From contig JAOVVO010000412.1 in the NCBI GenBank assembly GCA_028564675.1, forward strand, positions 1 through 64,000: DNA of 64,000 nucleotides, written 5' to 3'. The stretch's first letter is position 1; every line of letters begins with the position of its first letter. Under the pieces are notes generated by a model that saw nothing but the letters and a program-made list of their open reading frames with translations, did not search any database and had not been told where the DNA came from. The position numbers were made by a program, and so were the translations under genes. The stretch comes from Onchocerca lupi (taxonomy: Eukaryota; Nematoda; Chromadorea; Rhabditida; Onchocercidae). This document shows positions 34,861 through 46,741 of this stretch, one piece after another.

Positions 34861-37800
34861 TTAGAATCCATATTTTCTTGCCGACGTTCGTTTGTTATGC
34901 CGATTTACAGACCACTGCTCAGCAAGTTGTTCTTCTCTGGCTACTGCCTAAAATATTTCTACCTTGTTTGATATTTTGAATACATAGTGGTGATATCAAA
35001 TGAAAGTTGACTAACAGAATGGAAATAAAATATCTGTAAGGATAGCATGACGAAGATTAAATACTTACAACACTTGCAAGATACGTGATTTGATGTTTTC
35101 TTCGTGCCACCATGCTAACTGCTTCTTTGTTTTTCGGTATGTTAGCAAGATGTGATAACGTTGCTTCAGCAAGCGATTTGTTATGAAGATTTTTGAGAAG
35201 TGTCGCATGTACATTTGGACCCAAAACCTTGAGAAATCAAGGATTTTAAAGTGACAAAGAAATTAATTCATATCTTGGGTATTAAAAGAACTGTATACAG
35301 TTACAAAGTTCGATGCAAGCTTTCGTTCCAAGAAATTCACATATTAAAACTAAATGGTGACAACTTAAAAAAGGTTCACCTTATCAACACTAACATCGAC
35401 CATATTTTCCACGGCCTTAGCAGCGTTCGAAACTGTGCCGCCCAAATGTGAAACATCGCGTGAATAAATCATACATAAGGCTTGCTAAAAAAAATTGCAA
35501 CTTAAGGTTTCGTGATATTGACAGCAGTATTAAATAAACAGTATTCACATGCAAAGGATTTGTGAACACAGTTCTATCATCATTATTAGAATAAGAGATA
35601 ATTTTCTCTACCATATTTTTTCGAGTATTATAGATATGGTAAAATCCAAAGAACGGATCACAGTAACTTACACTGTCATCAATGGCTCCAGACAAGGTAG
35701 TGGATGTAGATGTATCATTACACTGAACGGTAGTTTCTGGATGAGAAACGAAAGCAGAAATATTATCTTCAGTTTTTACATCATCTCTTAGTTCGACCTA
35801 TAACTCACAGATTCATTATAAACAATAGAGGCAGTAAAACATTTTATTAATTAAAGCCACAACCGATTGAACAACCTGAACATTCTAATTTCAATTAATA
35901 TCTTATAAGAAAGTTTATAAACCGTGCTATATAATCTTTAAAAAAAAATGAAAGAAAAAGAAACTAGCAAAAAAAGAAAGCAAAGAAATTACTGTAACTA
36001 TAAAACTTTCATATCATTATCAATTAACTTTTTCTATTTCCTAAACCCTTTGAGTAAATCAGTATTGTTTAAAATTAAACGAATTTCATAAGAAATGTTG
36101 GACTGCAAGAGACAGATAATGACATTAGGTTTAAGAATGACGACTGTGAATTTTTGAACTATTTTCAGTTAATTTCAACGGAAAAAACTTAACAACTAAT
36201 ATATTTTCATAACAATACTTCAACTAATCCTGATTCAGGAATTAAAATCAGCTGGAATTTTTTCCCACGGTAATTTTAGAAGTAATTCTTTCTGAAATTA
36301 TTACAGGGAAAAATTAATGTCCCTGAATTATATATACGGTGAAAGCAAACACCATAAATTGCATTTGCTTACACCGCATTATAAATAAATACGATAAATT
36401 GTATTTGCTTTTACCGCATTATGAATACCACACAAATTGCTTCTTTTGATGTGACACAGACTAAATCGGTATCGAAGGATCATAAACGATTAGAGACAAA
36501 CATGTTTAAAAATGCATATCAAAATAGTCACTGAGACCAATAAATAATGAAATGAAGGAATGAAATTCAAATGGAACCAAACCTCTTCAAGTTTTCTGTC
36601 AAGTGAAATGCCTGATGCCATAATAATATTTGATATCACAGGAGAATCATTAGCTGCTTTCAGACCAAAAAAGTCTGTTGAATCTTGATCTTCGTCAGAA
36701 GCATCATTTTCTTCTTCAGTAAATTTGGTTTCTTTCGGAATTTCTTTGGCAGTGATAACCTCATAAAGCAACCAGCATTAGACGACGAACAATATAAGAT
36801 CAAAAAGAGGGCAAAGAAATATAAAGAAAAAAAATTGTAACACTCGAAAAGTGTAGTAATAAGACTAGATAAGCTTACCTCAGACATTTTAGCATTTCCT
36901 ATATTGCAATGTGTATTGCTGGAAAGGAAAATATTCATGTTTCTCGAAATTCTTGAAGCATTTTTAGGTTCGGGTAAGACTGTGAGGAGATTGGCTGATG
37001 AAGAAGCTATCACCGAATGACCTGGTTGCTGAAAGATTGGAAATGATAATTGCAATGCACACACGAAAATTGACGCTGCACAGTACTTACTAATAATGAT
37101 TACTAATAATAGTATTTGTTATAAAATACCCAGATGCTTTATCGGTGAGGGGAAGTTATATAATGCTGAAGGCAAAAGAAGTTGGAAACATTTCGAGGTA
37201 TGACAAAATTAGTCTACAAAGACCAGACGATCTAAACAACTGGAAAACTGAGCCAGTGGATTAAAATGATTGAGAGATGCACAATTTGACTGTCATATTG
37301 CCACTACACAAAAATCCATACATCTCTATCGAACTGTTCTCTCTAATTCATTTTAATTCATGGGCACATATACTTCAGAATACACCATTATAATTTAATA
37401 AAGGACTAAAAAAAAAGACCAGCTCCGTTATAACTTCTGAATAATGAAGATAACTTGGTATATAAAATCAGTTCACTCTTTTACTCAATACTACTGGTAA
37501 GTCAAGACAAAAAATATATATATTTTACCTCATCAGAATCTTTTTGCTTTCCATCACCAACTAAGCCTTTTAATCCACTGAAAGCTGGTATAACGATTTT
37601 CTTTGTTCTTTGTATTTTCTTTGTATTCATTTTGTTATCTGTGAGATTTTTACTAAAAATAAAGAAAAATTGGTGCATAAGAAAAGTCTTCGATTTAAAT
37701 TCTTTTTTTTTTTTTTTCGAAAATAAAAAATTCTAGATGAGGAAATGGTAAAAATCAAATATTTCAAATTTAGGAAAGTACAAACTAGGTTAAATCATGT

Positions 37801-38524
37801 GAGTCATAATATATTCCAAAACAAAAAGGAGATCTTGAGAATTAGCGACCTATAAGTCGTATAACAGCTTAGGAAAAAGAACCTTAAATGGTGGTTTTTT
37901 GAACTATTATTTATAAGATGTTTAAGATGATGCTTGCGCTTCCTTTCAGCTTTCTTTGCTAGCTTCAGTTCCCAGTCTTTTCGTTTCACCAAATCCTCTA
38001 ACTCATTTTCCTGTTGTACACACTTATCTGTCATACGTGTCGAGGGCGGCAAATTTGTCAATATTGACGATACTTCTCCTAGAGATATAAACAACAAGTT
38101 AAATTAATGGCATCAATATCTGAAATGAAACTAAGCGTATTATGAAAAAACATCAATATTTTCTGTAAGAATCCTCTATTTCTCGAAAAACAACAGCAGA
38201 GATGAGTACTAACCGGAACAAAACTAGCAAAAGCAAACTAACAAAAAACAAAAAGAAATTACATGCTTATCACTAATGCTTTATTAGTGAAAAAGCTAAA
38301 GTAATGCCTTAGAAAATCTCACCAGCATTTGTAACACTATCATACTGCTCGACTATGGGATCATTTCCTTGATCGTAAAAACCATCTCTCGTCCTATCAT
38401 TTTTGTTTGTAGATTTTAGACGTTTTGCAGGATTTAAAACCACTTCCGCATGAATATATTCTTCATTCTGCGAATCATCAATGTCTTCGTCATCGCTTCC
38501 AGCATAATCAACTAAGCTTAACAT
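34861..38524 (-). CDS. PRCC family protein (proline-rich mitotic checkpoint / spliceosome-associated), complete (441 aa)
   Basis: Nuclear protein of the PRCC family; in mammals PRCC is nuclear, associates with splicing factors and binds MAD2B. Nine exons: 38323-38524, 37883-38078, 37529-37652, 36879-37028, 36583-36759, 35672-35797, 35380-35484, 35069-35227, 34861-34947, with all phases consistent (442 codons). Family landmarks in order: N-terminus MLSLVDYAGSDDED; the LLTVLPEPKN motif; an acidic DEDQDSTDFFGL block; a C-terminal ARRKHQITYLASV segment followed by EEQLAEQW; and the terminal KYGF that ends the family. It lacks the long proline-rich N-terminal region that gave the mammalian protein its name, and has a Lys-rich coiled-coil-like segment (exon 2) instead. 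The conserved C-terminus makes the assignment secure; the exact function in worms is inferred. Confidence 0.88.
36336..36423. repeat. Two tandem copies (40-base period) plus an inverted copy, in a PRCC intron
   Basis: ATAAATTG.ATTTGCTT..ACCGCATTAT occurs at about 36354-36383 and again at 36394-36423. A reversed version of TTTGCTT.CACCG lies just upstream at 36336-36350, so the region can fold into a hairpin. Confidence 0.7.
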
Positions 38525-38536
38525 CTGCCTGCAATT
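38525..38536 (-). promoter_or_regulatory. Possible trans-splice acceptor of the PRCC mRNA
   Basis: On the minus strand AATTGCAG ends at 38529, four bases before the ATG at 38524. A consensus acceptor this close to a start codon is typical of nematode spliced-leader addition. It could equally be the end of a 5' UTR intron. Confidence 0.4.
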
Positions 38537-39066
38537 TATTCAATTTTTATTAATACCAAAACAAACATAATAAACGTCTGTTTACCACAGAAACTTCATT
38601 TTCTAAGAAGTAAGCATCCAGAGACGCAACGCATAATCTTCAATGTTATCAAGTGTCTGTGAAGGGACCTCGACAAGATAAAATGATGCAAGAAGTACCA
38701 GGACAAAACTCAAGCCAATCAAATATCAAAAACTGATTAAGCACGGCCCGTAGACACAAGATGACACTGCAATATTTCTCCTCTCGCTTATTTCAACTGC
38801 ATGACATTATGAAAACATGATCCCACCGCTCCTGGAGGTTAAATAGAGTTCGAATGGGTGTTGTTGGTTTTTTTTCTTTCTGGTAATGACAAAATAATAG
38901 TTTGAATTCTGTTCTTCAGTTCTCAAAATTTCTTCAATTTTGTTGTTTACTCACTTGGAAACAAACTTCAAACTTGGGTGATTAAACCTTTATTATGATT
39001 AATTTGTAAATCAACGTACGCAGCAACTATTACAACAATTACATTAACAATACAGTTTTGACAATA

Positions 39067-39312
39067 TCATGAAGAAATTATGATGCAAAAAAGGGAAGAT
39101 AGGTTATGGAAAGAAGAAGAATTGGTATACAACAAGCTGATCCATCCGACCGAGCTGATGGCAGCTTGTTCGTTGAAATGGTTTTTGTACTCAGGACCCT
39201 CATCTTCTACCTGGATGGAGGATCCTGGTATCATTTTGTAGAGACAAGAAAGATCCTTTGTTGTCTCGGAAGCATGCGCCTTTGGTGCGCATGAGATTTT
39301 GCTTGTGGTTAG
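39067..39312 (-). other. Orphan exon-like ORF, 82 codons
   Basis: Opens after a TTTTCATCAG acceptor at 39313 and stays in frame to a stop at 39067. It is richer in G and C than its surroundings and has balanced composition (LYKMIPGSSIQVEDEGPEYK). An internal CAG|GTAGAA could act as a donor. No partner exons were found between 39.3 and 41.5 kb; a minus-strand ORF at 40266-40466 (KVLSWNFKEDLFLVTINV) is a possible neighbour. A weak resemblance to a double-stranded-RNA-binding fold is too vague to claim. Confidence 0.3.
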
Positions 39313-41532
39313 CTGATGAAAAGAGAGAGCTTTTTTAGAGCTCATTGACTTGATAGACAAAAAATGATTTCACAGTCAACTACATCTAATATGCAATGTA
39401 AATTTAAAACAAAGGGATCAATGATTTTCTTCTTTTATCCTCGCGATTTCAGCGACAGGTGTAGTGATTCAGGATGAGGTGAATTGGAAAGATCAAGGAG
39501 ACTTCAAGCATGTTTGATAGGTAGAAAAGATGAAGAAGCAGGTAAAAAAAAGCGATGCCGTTACCTTGAATAGCTAAATTTGTAAAGGATAGAAGATGTA
39601 TCGATAAGGCTTGTTATAACGGCAAGTCTGTACCCGAGATCATTCTCTATTACTATGAGCGATAGCTCTGGCAAAAAAAAGAAAAAAAACATGTCCATAC
39701 TAACAAGTAAAGTAGTGAAATTTAATGGCTGTTATGATATGACTTTTCAATTTTACGAATCATTTTGGTAGAATAAGAATTGTTAATGTCAATTTTGCCG
39801 ATTAGATTGATCATGGAATATGTAATGCAACAGTGTTCCATGAATAATTCTTAGCATGAAGTTAATAAGCCAACTGCTCAGTTTCAACGGTACATTTTTC
39901 TCAAGCTAAGAAAAGAGAAAATTTCATTTTGAAAGCCTTTATTGTGGATATGTACTTTATACTGAATTGGCAGATTACATTGGTTTGATTGGCTTTTCTT
40001 CTTAGTAAGAAAGTGAAATAAGTTCGCAGTATCTTTCCTAAAGCATCAAAAAATTAAGTCGCTGCAAATAGAAGAGCAAATTTTGTTTCCAGATCTCAAG
40101 CTGTGGGCCAAGTACTTTAGAAGTGCAGTCTTAAAATAATCAAATAACGAGGAATTTATCAAATTATTATGTGACTCCATTGCTTTTTTTCTCTTTTTGC
40201 ATATTAATGCGAAAAAAACATGTTGATTTACAACTTATTGGGATAATGTAATTGTAAGACAAAATTTAAAGCTTTAATTGCGCTGTGACAATTCTGAAAT
40301 GACAAAGCATCAGAGAAGAATAGATGACTGACGAATTTATATCTTTCATATCAAATTTCTTTGCACCATTATTAAATGGAACATTAATCGTCACTAGGAA
40401 AAGGTCTTCTTTAAAGTTCCACGAGAGAACTTTAATATCGTGCACGATTGATAAATGTATCATCATAACATAGTGAATTATAGGCCTAGAAGTTTTTCTT
40501 GTTGATAAAAGTCAAGTTCCCTTATTACAGGTACTTTTATAATTACGATTTTTATATTTGAAGTACATGGATTTAAATTGTTATGAAAGTATGCACTCTG
40601 TTGCTTTCATTGAGTGCGTTCACAGTATTACTTTCTTTGCATAAAATGAGGAATTAATTTGAAGTTCCGGAACACTATGAGAAGCAACAGATTTTGTCTC
40701 TTTCGAAAGGAATCAATGTATAGTACTTTACGGAAAAATTCCATTATCAGCAATAACGTTCACTATGTTCAGATTATTCGGATTGCTCTTGGAAATAACT
40801 GACTAGGTTCATTTTAAAATATTATATTATGAATTTTCACTCTATACTTGGTCAATCATTTTCATCTTACTTTTCTTTTCTATGCTACAATTATGCGAAT
40901 AGATGAGTTCAAATACACGGCATTACCCGATCATTTACATAATTTTTTTCGGTACCAGTTTTAAACAATTGTTACACAACTTCAATTTCTTACACTATTC
41001 TTTTTACGGCATAGTAAACATATTGAAGTTAAAAGAAACTACTGTGATGTGAATACGAAAATAGACGGTGATAAAAAAGAATTATCAAAATAGAAGAACA
41101 GATAATGAAGTAAGGTTTATTTGACACTGCAAACCGTATCTGGCTTATCAAAATGTTAGCAATAAGACACATAGTACTGAAAAGCGGACAGTCTTGTCAT
41201 CTAGTAGCTAGCTTTTTAAACTTTAAGTACATTGTTATTAATTAATTTTAGGACTTGTTATATTAAACGTGTACAAAACGAATTTCAAAGAAAATTGGAT
41301 AATATGTGAAATAAAACTGGTCGGATTTCAGAAGCATGATTTACAAATCAGATATAATGCAGTACGAGAACAGAGCTACCTGACATGGAAGTACAACGAG
41401 GCATATTTTCGAGAAAATGAGGGTACTAATCTTCGATATTTTCCCGTCTTTACTTGAAACTTCCGACAGATTTACAAATTTTCGAATTTTAAGGAAAATC
41501 TAGTGTGTTAATTTTTATGAAAAAAGCAACAT
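39313..41532. other. Intergenic; one weak ORF
   Basis: No supported gene. The only ORF with ordinary composition is 40266-40466 on the minus strand. It has no clear splice partners. Confidence 0.35.
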
Positions 41533-43131
41533 CTAAGCAACAGCAATTCGCCAATTCCTCGCTCGTTTCTGCTCATCTTCTGAATCGTCATATTCAAATA
41601 ATTTCTGGTTTTGTCGATAAAACACTCGTGGATCACGAGCAAAACCGCATCGCACTTCGAATGTTATTGTTGTATTGAGGCAATCGCCTGAACGCCACAG
41701 ATACCTGAAACATATATTGATATTCTCTCAACAAATAACAACATCCGTGTTATGGAAAGTTAAAGTTGCATTAAAAATGTGAAAGATGTGTACAGAAATA
41801 CCTCATCAGTAAAATAACAATGGATAACCAACCAATCTTCACGGAATCTTTCGAGCATATAATTGTAGTAAATATTACAAGCATGATTCCACGTGGGTAG
41901 TTTCGCCAAAACAGTCGTATCGTCTGATTCTTCACACATTATGCGACAATAAATTTTCGTTTCATTCCTTGTCTAATTAATTTTTTACCATTCAGTGCAT
42001 CTTTTAATACATAAATTATGAATTTTTGGGCAGAGCAGAATAACTTAGTAGGATATTTTCAAGCAAATGTTATTTAGCGTGAAAAATATGTAAAATTAGT
42101 TGCTTTATCAAGTACCATCATTCCTATTGTACTTGCCATGAAGTCTGCTTAGAACTGCAAGTCAACCGCTTATCAAAATATTCAGCTGATAAGAATTGTT
42201 TCGTTCTTTTAATGTCCATATAATTGCGATTATGAGAATTATTCAGCCATTTATGGTGAAGGTCGTAAGCAATTCGCTGTGTGTTTTTAAAAGCTCCCTT
42301 TTCCTTGTAAATTAAGCAGTAAAATCCGATTTCATGAACATTACTAACCTCATAAATTTCCTCATAACATAAAGGGTTCAACTCAGTTTTTGATTCTGGA
42401 TTATGTAAGGCACAGCGTGACACCCGATGACCTGCTATGGATTCACATTCCAGTTTGCGAGTTGCTAAAATGCATGGATGACCAATCACAATAATTATTC
42501 CCTCTGAACTGCTACTTATATCTTTTATTTCCAAAACCTCTGACACTAATAAACTCCTCTCCTTCACAAAAGTTTCACAGGTGAATAAGAGGCAATAGTC
42601 GGAAAGACACCAATAAATGCTTCTATTAAGTATTGTTTGGAGATATTAATTCATAACGATGAAGTATTTTTGATTTTTAAATCAGCCACTTCATTTTATT
42701 CTTTCTTTGCAGTTGCTTTAATTTCTGTATAAATAAAGAAAGAATTCTGGAGGAGACATTCCTCGATTAATTTTATTAATGAGGGCAATTTTACTGAAAA
42801 ACTACATGTGGAAATTAAGAAAATCAAAGCACTACATTTTTTGCCAAGATTTATAAATTGATGCCTTTTTGTCAGTAAGAGTGAATCAGAAAATCAGTTA
42901 AAGAAATTTTTTTTATACGGAAAGGGAGGACAAGAGATTACAAATTTTCCATACAAAAATATAAAGGTGTTCAAGCAATCTAAGCTGTTACTATTATGGA
43001 CTCCAATTATTGACAATACGAATATTTATTATGATTACGAACTTACTCCAATAATATGGCTTTTTTGGAAGAGCTTCAGAAATGCTAAGCAGTGCGGTAC
43101 TAATAATTACCACTAGAACAGCAATGCCCAT
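41533..43131 (-). CDS. Signal-peptide/TM protein with Cys-containing ectodomain (263 aa), unknown family
   Basis: Four exons: 43047-43131, 42133-42545, 41802-41923, 41533-41704, phases consistent (264 codons). The protein starts MGIAVLVVIISTALLSISEA, a signal peptide or signal anchor. An ectodomain of about 140 residues follows, with several Cys (CILATRKLEC, RCALHN, LCYEEIY, FYCLIY). A hydrophobic region comes next (GIMLVIFTTIIC and IGWLSIVILLMRYLW), and then a charged tail ending RNWRIAVA. A second donor inside exon 2 (GAG|GTTAGT, after EEIYE) would skip about half of the ectodomain in frame. The layout loosely recalls BK-channel beta or TipE-type auxiliary subunits, but I see no diagnostic motif, so the function is unknown. 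The acceptor of exon 3 could also be six bases earlier. Confidence 0.62.
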
Positions 43132-46041
43132 TTGATGTCACTGCTTGGTAGAATAGCAGATTAGGATAGAAGTGCAGGATACGGCAGTGAAGAGTTGCTG
43201 CTGCGAACATAAACGAATTTTCAGCATCGTTTTACTGGTGTCCTAGTGAAATATTACCTGTTTGTGTTCGCCATCGTTCGTTGTTTATATTGTTGATTGA
43301 TAAGAATGATTCTATTGCTGACCAACTAAAGGCATTAAAAAAGATGTTGAAACTGGTAGCTGCATGGAAACTGGTATGGCAAAATTAATATTGTTTGATT
43401 TGATCAAAAAAGCATCTTTCCGATGATTGAAACTGTTATTCTGCTGATTAGCTCCAAAACAAGTTATGATATGAATTTACAACTACATCGCTATCATTTT
43501 TCGTTGAAAATTTCAATTTGCCTTAAATTTTACAATTAAATGCATAAAATCACTGAAACTTCTTTGGTCAATGTTTAATCGATGTCTGCTCTTCTATGGA
43601 GGAAAAAAAAAAGTCTGCTGTAAGGAATAATCAGTGCAAGTGGTAGTTTTGTCAGCGCTTCACCTAGGTTCAGTACTAATAACTCAGTATTAGTTCTCTT
43701 AATTCTTTTTCAACGAAGCACTTCAAATAAGAACAAAAAAGTTGAACTCGAACATACCGATATGTATCAATGTCAAATTGTTATTCTCTCTTATAAACTT
43801 CATCCAAATGACAACATAGTAAATACCAAACCATTATGATAACAATTAGTGAGGCATGGACTCTATAATAAATTGGTACTTATCAGTAATGCACTTTCAA
43901 TTTACAATTTCGATGATTAGTTTACGTAAAACAAGCTTTATGCATCGTTTATTCACAACATTCGAAAACAAGAGATAAGTACTGTGGCAGCTGAGGCGCT
44001 ATAATTTTCGCTGTCTCTTATCCACGTGTTTATAAAGAATTGCTCCTCTGATAATTTAGCACGAATCGCTTATTCATAATAATCGAATAGTACTCTAATG
44101 AGGATACATTTACCATCAAGTCAGCATTCTTTACATTTTGCAAAATTTTTTAAGCATGGTTAATGTCGTTGATCGAAGACATTATCTACTTCAAGTGCGA
44201 ATACACTTATAAAGAACGAGAAATGTTATTGAAAGTTACGAAGCATTGCAGCATTAGATTCCAAATAGCAAATATTAAAAAAATATACGGCCATGATAGC
44301 TTGCTTAATAACTATCCGAAGTTTTGTTTTCTTGCAGTGCTTTGACGAGGGGATTCACATTCTCCAGGAATTTCTAATGATATTTCGGAGAAGTGAATTC
44401 TCGGTTGATGCATAAGGAAGTTCATGAAATTATTTGAAACAACGAGAGAATGTAAATACTTCACTGATTATTTGGCTGTTTGGTTGGCCACACTTTTCCA
44501 TTTCGAGATTGGAAGCGAGAAGCAAAAGAAACGTTAACAATGAGATATAATCAATCATTCACTCCTTCAGTATCATATGAAAAAAAGAAGGGAGTTTTTA
44601 AAACCGTTAAAAAATTAATGCGACATTACATCAGGCATTGTCACCAACAATCGATTTATACTGTCCCTTTATTTGTGGGTCATCGGTAGATCCTCGTATG
44701 ATTTGAGTGCTGTGGGGAGTGTCCTTGTCCCATTCATTCCCATCATGCTTCCTCCTCCTCTGCTACTACTGCCACTATTATTGCTGCTTTTCGTCCTGCA
44801 CATTTGTTGATCAGTTTGCTACCGGATGAACTGAACGGTTATAAGGCCAACATGTCATGTTCCTTTTTTCTTCCGATTTCTTTTTTTTTTTCATGTTTTA
44901 TACGCTGTATTTTCATCATCTTTACAGAAACATCTGTCAGTACTATCAGTGATCAGTGAGCGGATAGTCCATGGATCATTGCGTTATGCAATTGGATGAC
45001 AAATGACATTGGCGGAATGGCCATCTCAGGAAAACACAAATCAGGCGATTGATATATTCATCACAACTTCCTGACAAGCACAGATCATATGAAATTTACG
45101 TTTACTTAATGGAAAGTCGGTTAGAGGGGAGAATTTGCATATCTTATCCCCACACTTTCCTCCTCGCCTGTCAATCTATGAATACTTCCGCTTGCATTAT
45201 CAGTTTATGTTAAAATGGAATACTGCAATTCGCGATGATGATGTATGTTAACACTTGTCAGTGAGAAAGTTATCTAAGCCATTACTCAAACTGATGCTCT
45301 TTACATAGAATATTTTCTAAGATGATAGATAAATGAGCAGGTCAAAAAGCTCGATGAATTTTCATCCACTTGAATATCTCACGCAAGGTAATTAGACTAT
45401 TATCTAAAGACCTCCTATTCCTGTTCATTTTGAATCAAAATATCGCAATTTTCAATTCAATGGATTTTCATCCAAATGACTGTTTATTGTAGAATGCGGA
45501 AAATGAATGCTATCCTAAAAGATGCCACATTCCTTCTATCTAAGTTAATATTTGCATTCTGATTAGCTTCTTGTTAACTGAGGGTAATGTTTCATAATAT
45601 CCGAGAAGATAATATTTTGTTTCTCATGCCTCATTTGCAACCTTTGCTGCATTCTCTTGTCTTTAGCCTGTCTTTTTTGTGACATACTTGACACACTGAG
45701 GTATGTTTAAGCCTATTTAAGCCTAGATACATGCATACTTGCATTACCTGTCTATTCTGTTCGGATCAGACCATGTAATAAATATTTTCGATGGCATGAT
45801 TTAGAAGCATTGCTCCTTTTTCACTGACTGGATTTCCTCATAAAAGAACCAATCGATAAATGAATGACTGATGAGTCTAACAAATAGTACTCATTTGAAA
45901 AATTCAGCAACATTAGAAAAGGAATGTGCTGAGAGATATAATAAAATAACGTATTGGTCAAAAAAAGAAGCAACGTTATGAAGCGGTACAGAACTGAGTG
46001 AATTTTTGTTACTAAATTGAAAGGAACGCTTATATGCATAG
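43132..46041. other. Intergenic; no supported gene
   Basis: AT-rich with short, low-quality ORFs only. No structure stands out. Confidence 0.45.
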
Positions 46042-46218
46042 AAGATGGAAGTCATTAGAACAGTCAGAAGGGTTAATTCTACATTAGGCTTAAAAGAAGC
46101 AAAAGAGCTAGTTGAATCTTTACCTCAAGATTTAACTGCTAATATTCCTAGAAACGAAGAGGAAAAAATAAAGCAACAGTTCATCGAAGCAGGAGCAATC
46201 AAAGTGGAACTTGAATAG
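46042..46218 (+). pseudogene. rplL: Wolbachia-derived rplL (ribosomal protein L7/L12) C-terminal fragment
   Basis: About 58 codons read without interruption as the C-terminal domain of bacterial L7/L12. They include the family signature GLKEAKELVESLP, the EEEKIKQQF...AGA helix and the final KVELE before a TAG. The N-terminal dimerisation domain and hinge are absent, and the frame is closed immediately upstream by a TAG, so this is a truncated copy. The protein is of Rickettsiales type rather than a mitochondrial L12 with introns and transit peptide. Given a nematode background, Wolbachia is the expected donor. No intact bacterial gene surrounds it. Confidence 0.85.
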
Positions 46219-46282
46219 GATGCTTATTCAAACATATTAGTTCTATATTGATGCAGCATTTTTAGTTAGTTTGAGGATTTTA

Positions 46283-46357
46283 ATGGTTGATTCCTCTTGT
46301 ATGTGTATTTCTGGTGCTTTTGTCCTTAGAATTTCTTATTCCAGGTCCTATATATAA
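46283..46357 (+). pseudogene. Possible start of Wolbachia rpoBC (RNA polymerase beta/beta')
   Basis: A 24-codon ORF (MVDSSCMCISGAFVLRISYS) beginning 65 bases after the rplL stop. In Wolbachia and relatives the fused rpoB-rpoC gene follows rplL, so the position and the SGAF.LRISYSRS sequence are consistent with its N-terminus. The match then breaks at a stop and a poly(A) run at 46391-46407. The assignment rests mainly on gene order and is moderate. Confidence 0.45.
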
Positions 46358-46414
46358 ACGTACATCCTATTTCCCACAAGAAACCAATTAGAAAAAAAAA
46401 AAAAAAAGAAGATG

Positions 46415-46641
46415 GGATCAATCCCATTTTTTCCAATAATTATAGGAACACCAACGAATAAACCTTCTGCATCAAATTCACCATTAAGATAGGCAGCACG
46501 TGGTAATATGCGCCTTCTATCTTTTAGATATGATTCTAGCATGCATATGACTGAAGATGCAGCAGAGTACTACGCGGATTCAGACTTAAGTAAATCGACT
46601 ATTTCTTTGCCACCATTGCGAGTACGTTCAACTATTTCATC
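46415..46641 (-). pseudogene. mdh: Wolbachia-derived malate dehydrogenase (mdh) C-terminal fragment
   Basis: Encodes the C-terminal part of a bacterial malate/lactate dehydrogenase: EIVERTRNGGKEIVDLLKS, then SYLKDRRRILPRAAYLNGEF, then GLFVGVPIIIGKNGID. An in-frame TAG (46570-46572) replaces a residue in the SAYY-type motif, so it cannot make protein. The Rossmann domain and the catalytic His/Asp are absent, and the 3' end is lost at a poly(A)/poly(T) run. It points opposite to the rplL fragment, so the insert is rearranged relative to a bacterial chromosome. The frame continues upstream to about 46733 with sequence that does not look like MDH. Confidence 0.88.
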
Positions 46642-46741
46642 TTTAAATAACTCATCCCAACATCCTTCATGGAAATGGTTGTTTTGTTTGGAAAAGTTAT
46701 CCAAAAATTCTTCTGATTTCTCATTCGTCAACCATCTCTAG

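Larger units (their letters stand above)
46042..46740. mobile_element. Nuclear insert of Wolbachia DNA (nuwt), rearranged and decayed
   Basis: Two bacterial gene fragments in opposite orientation, with no introns and with truncations and a stop, lie between nematode genes. The simplest account is past transfer of endosymbiont DNA followed by rearrangement and decay. The right boundary is uncertain: coding-like but unidentified sequence continues to about 46830. Confidence 0.78.

Noticed and set aside
39106..39294. Plus-strand ORF MERRRIGIQQ...
   Set aside because: Antisense to the better-supported minus-strand exon-like ORF at 39067-39312.
41533..43131. Assignment as a BK-channel beta subunit
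   Set aside because: Similarity is only in general layout; the usual N-terminal cytoplasmic segment and Cys spacing are not seen.
46042..46218. Interpreting the L7/L12 fragment as the worm's mitochondrial MRPL12
   Set aside because: It is a truncated, intronless, bacterial-type C-terminus next to a bacterial mdh fragment, with a stop just upstream and no transit peptide.
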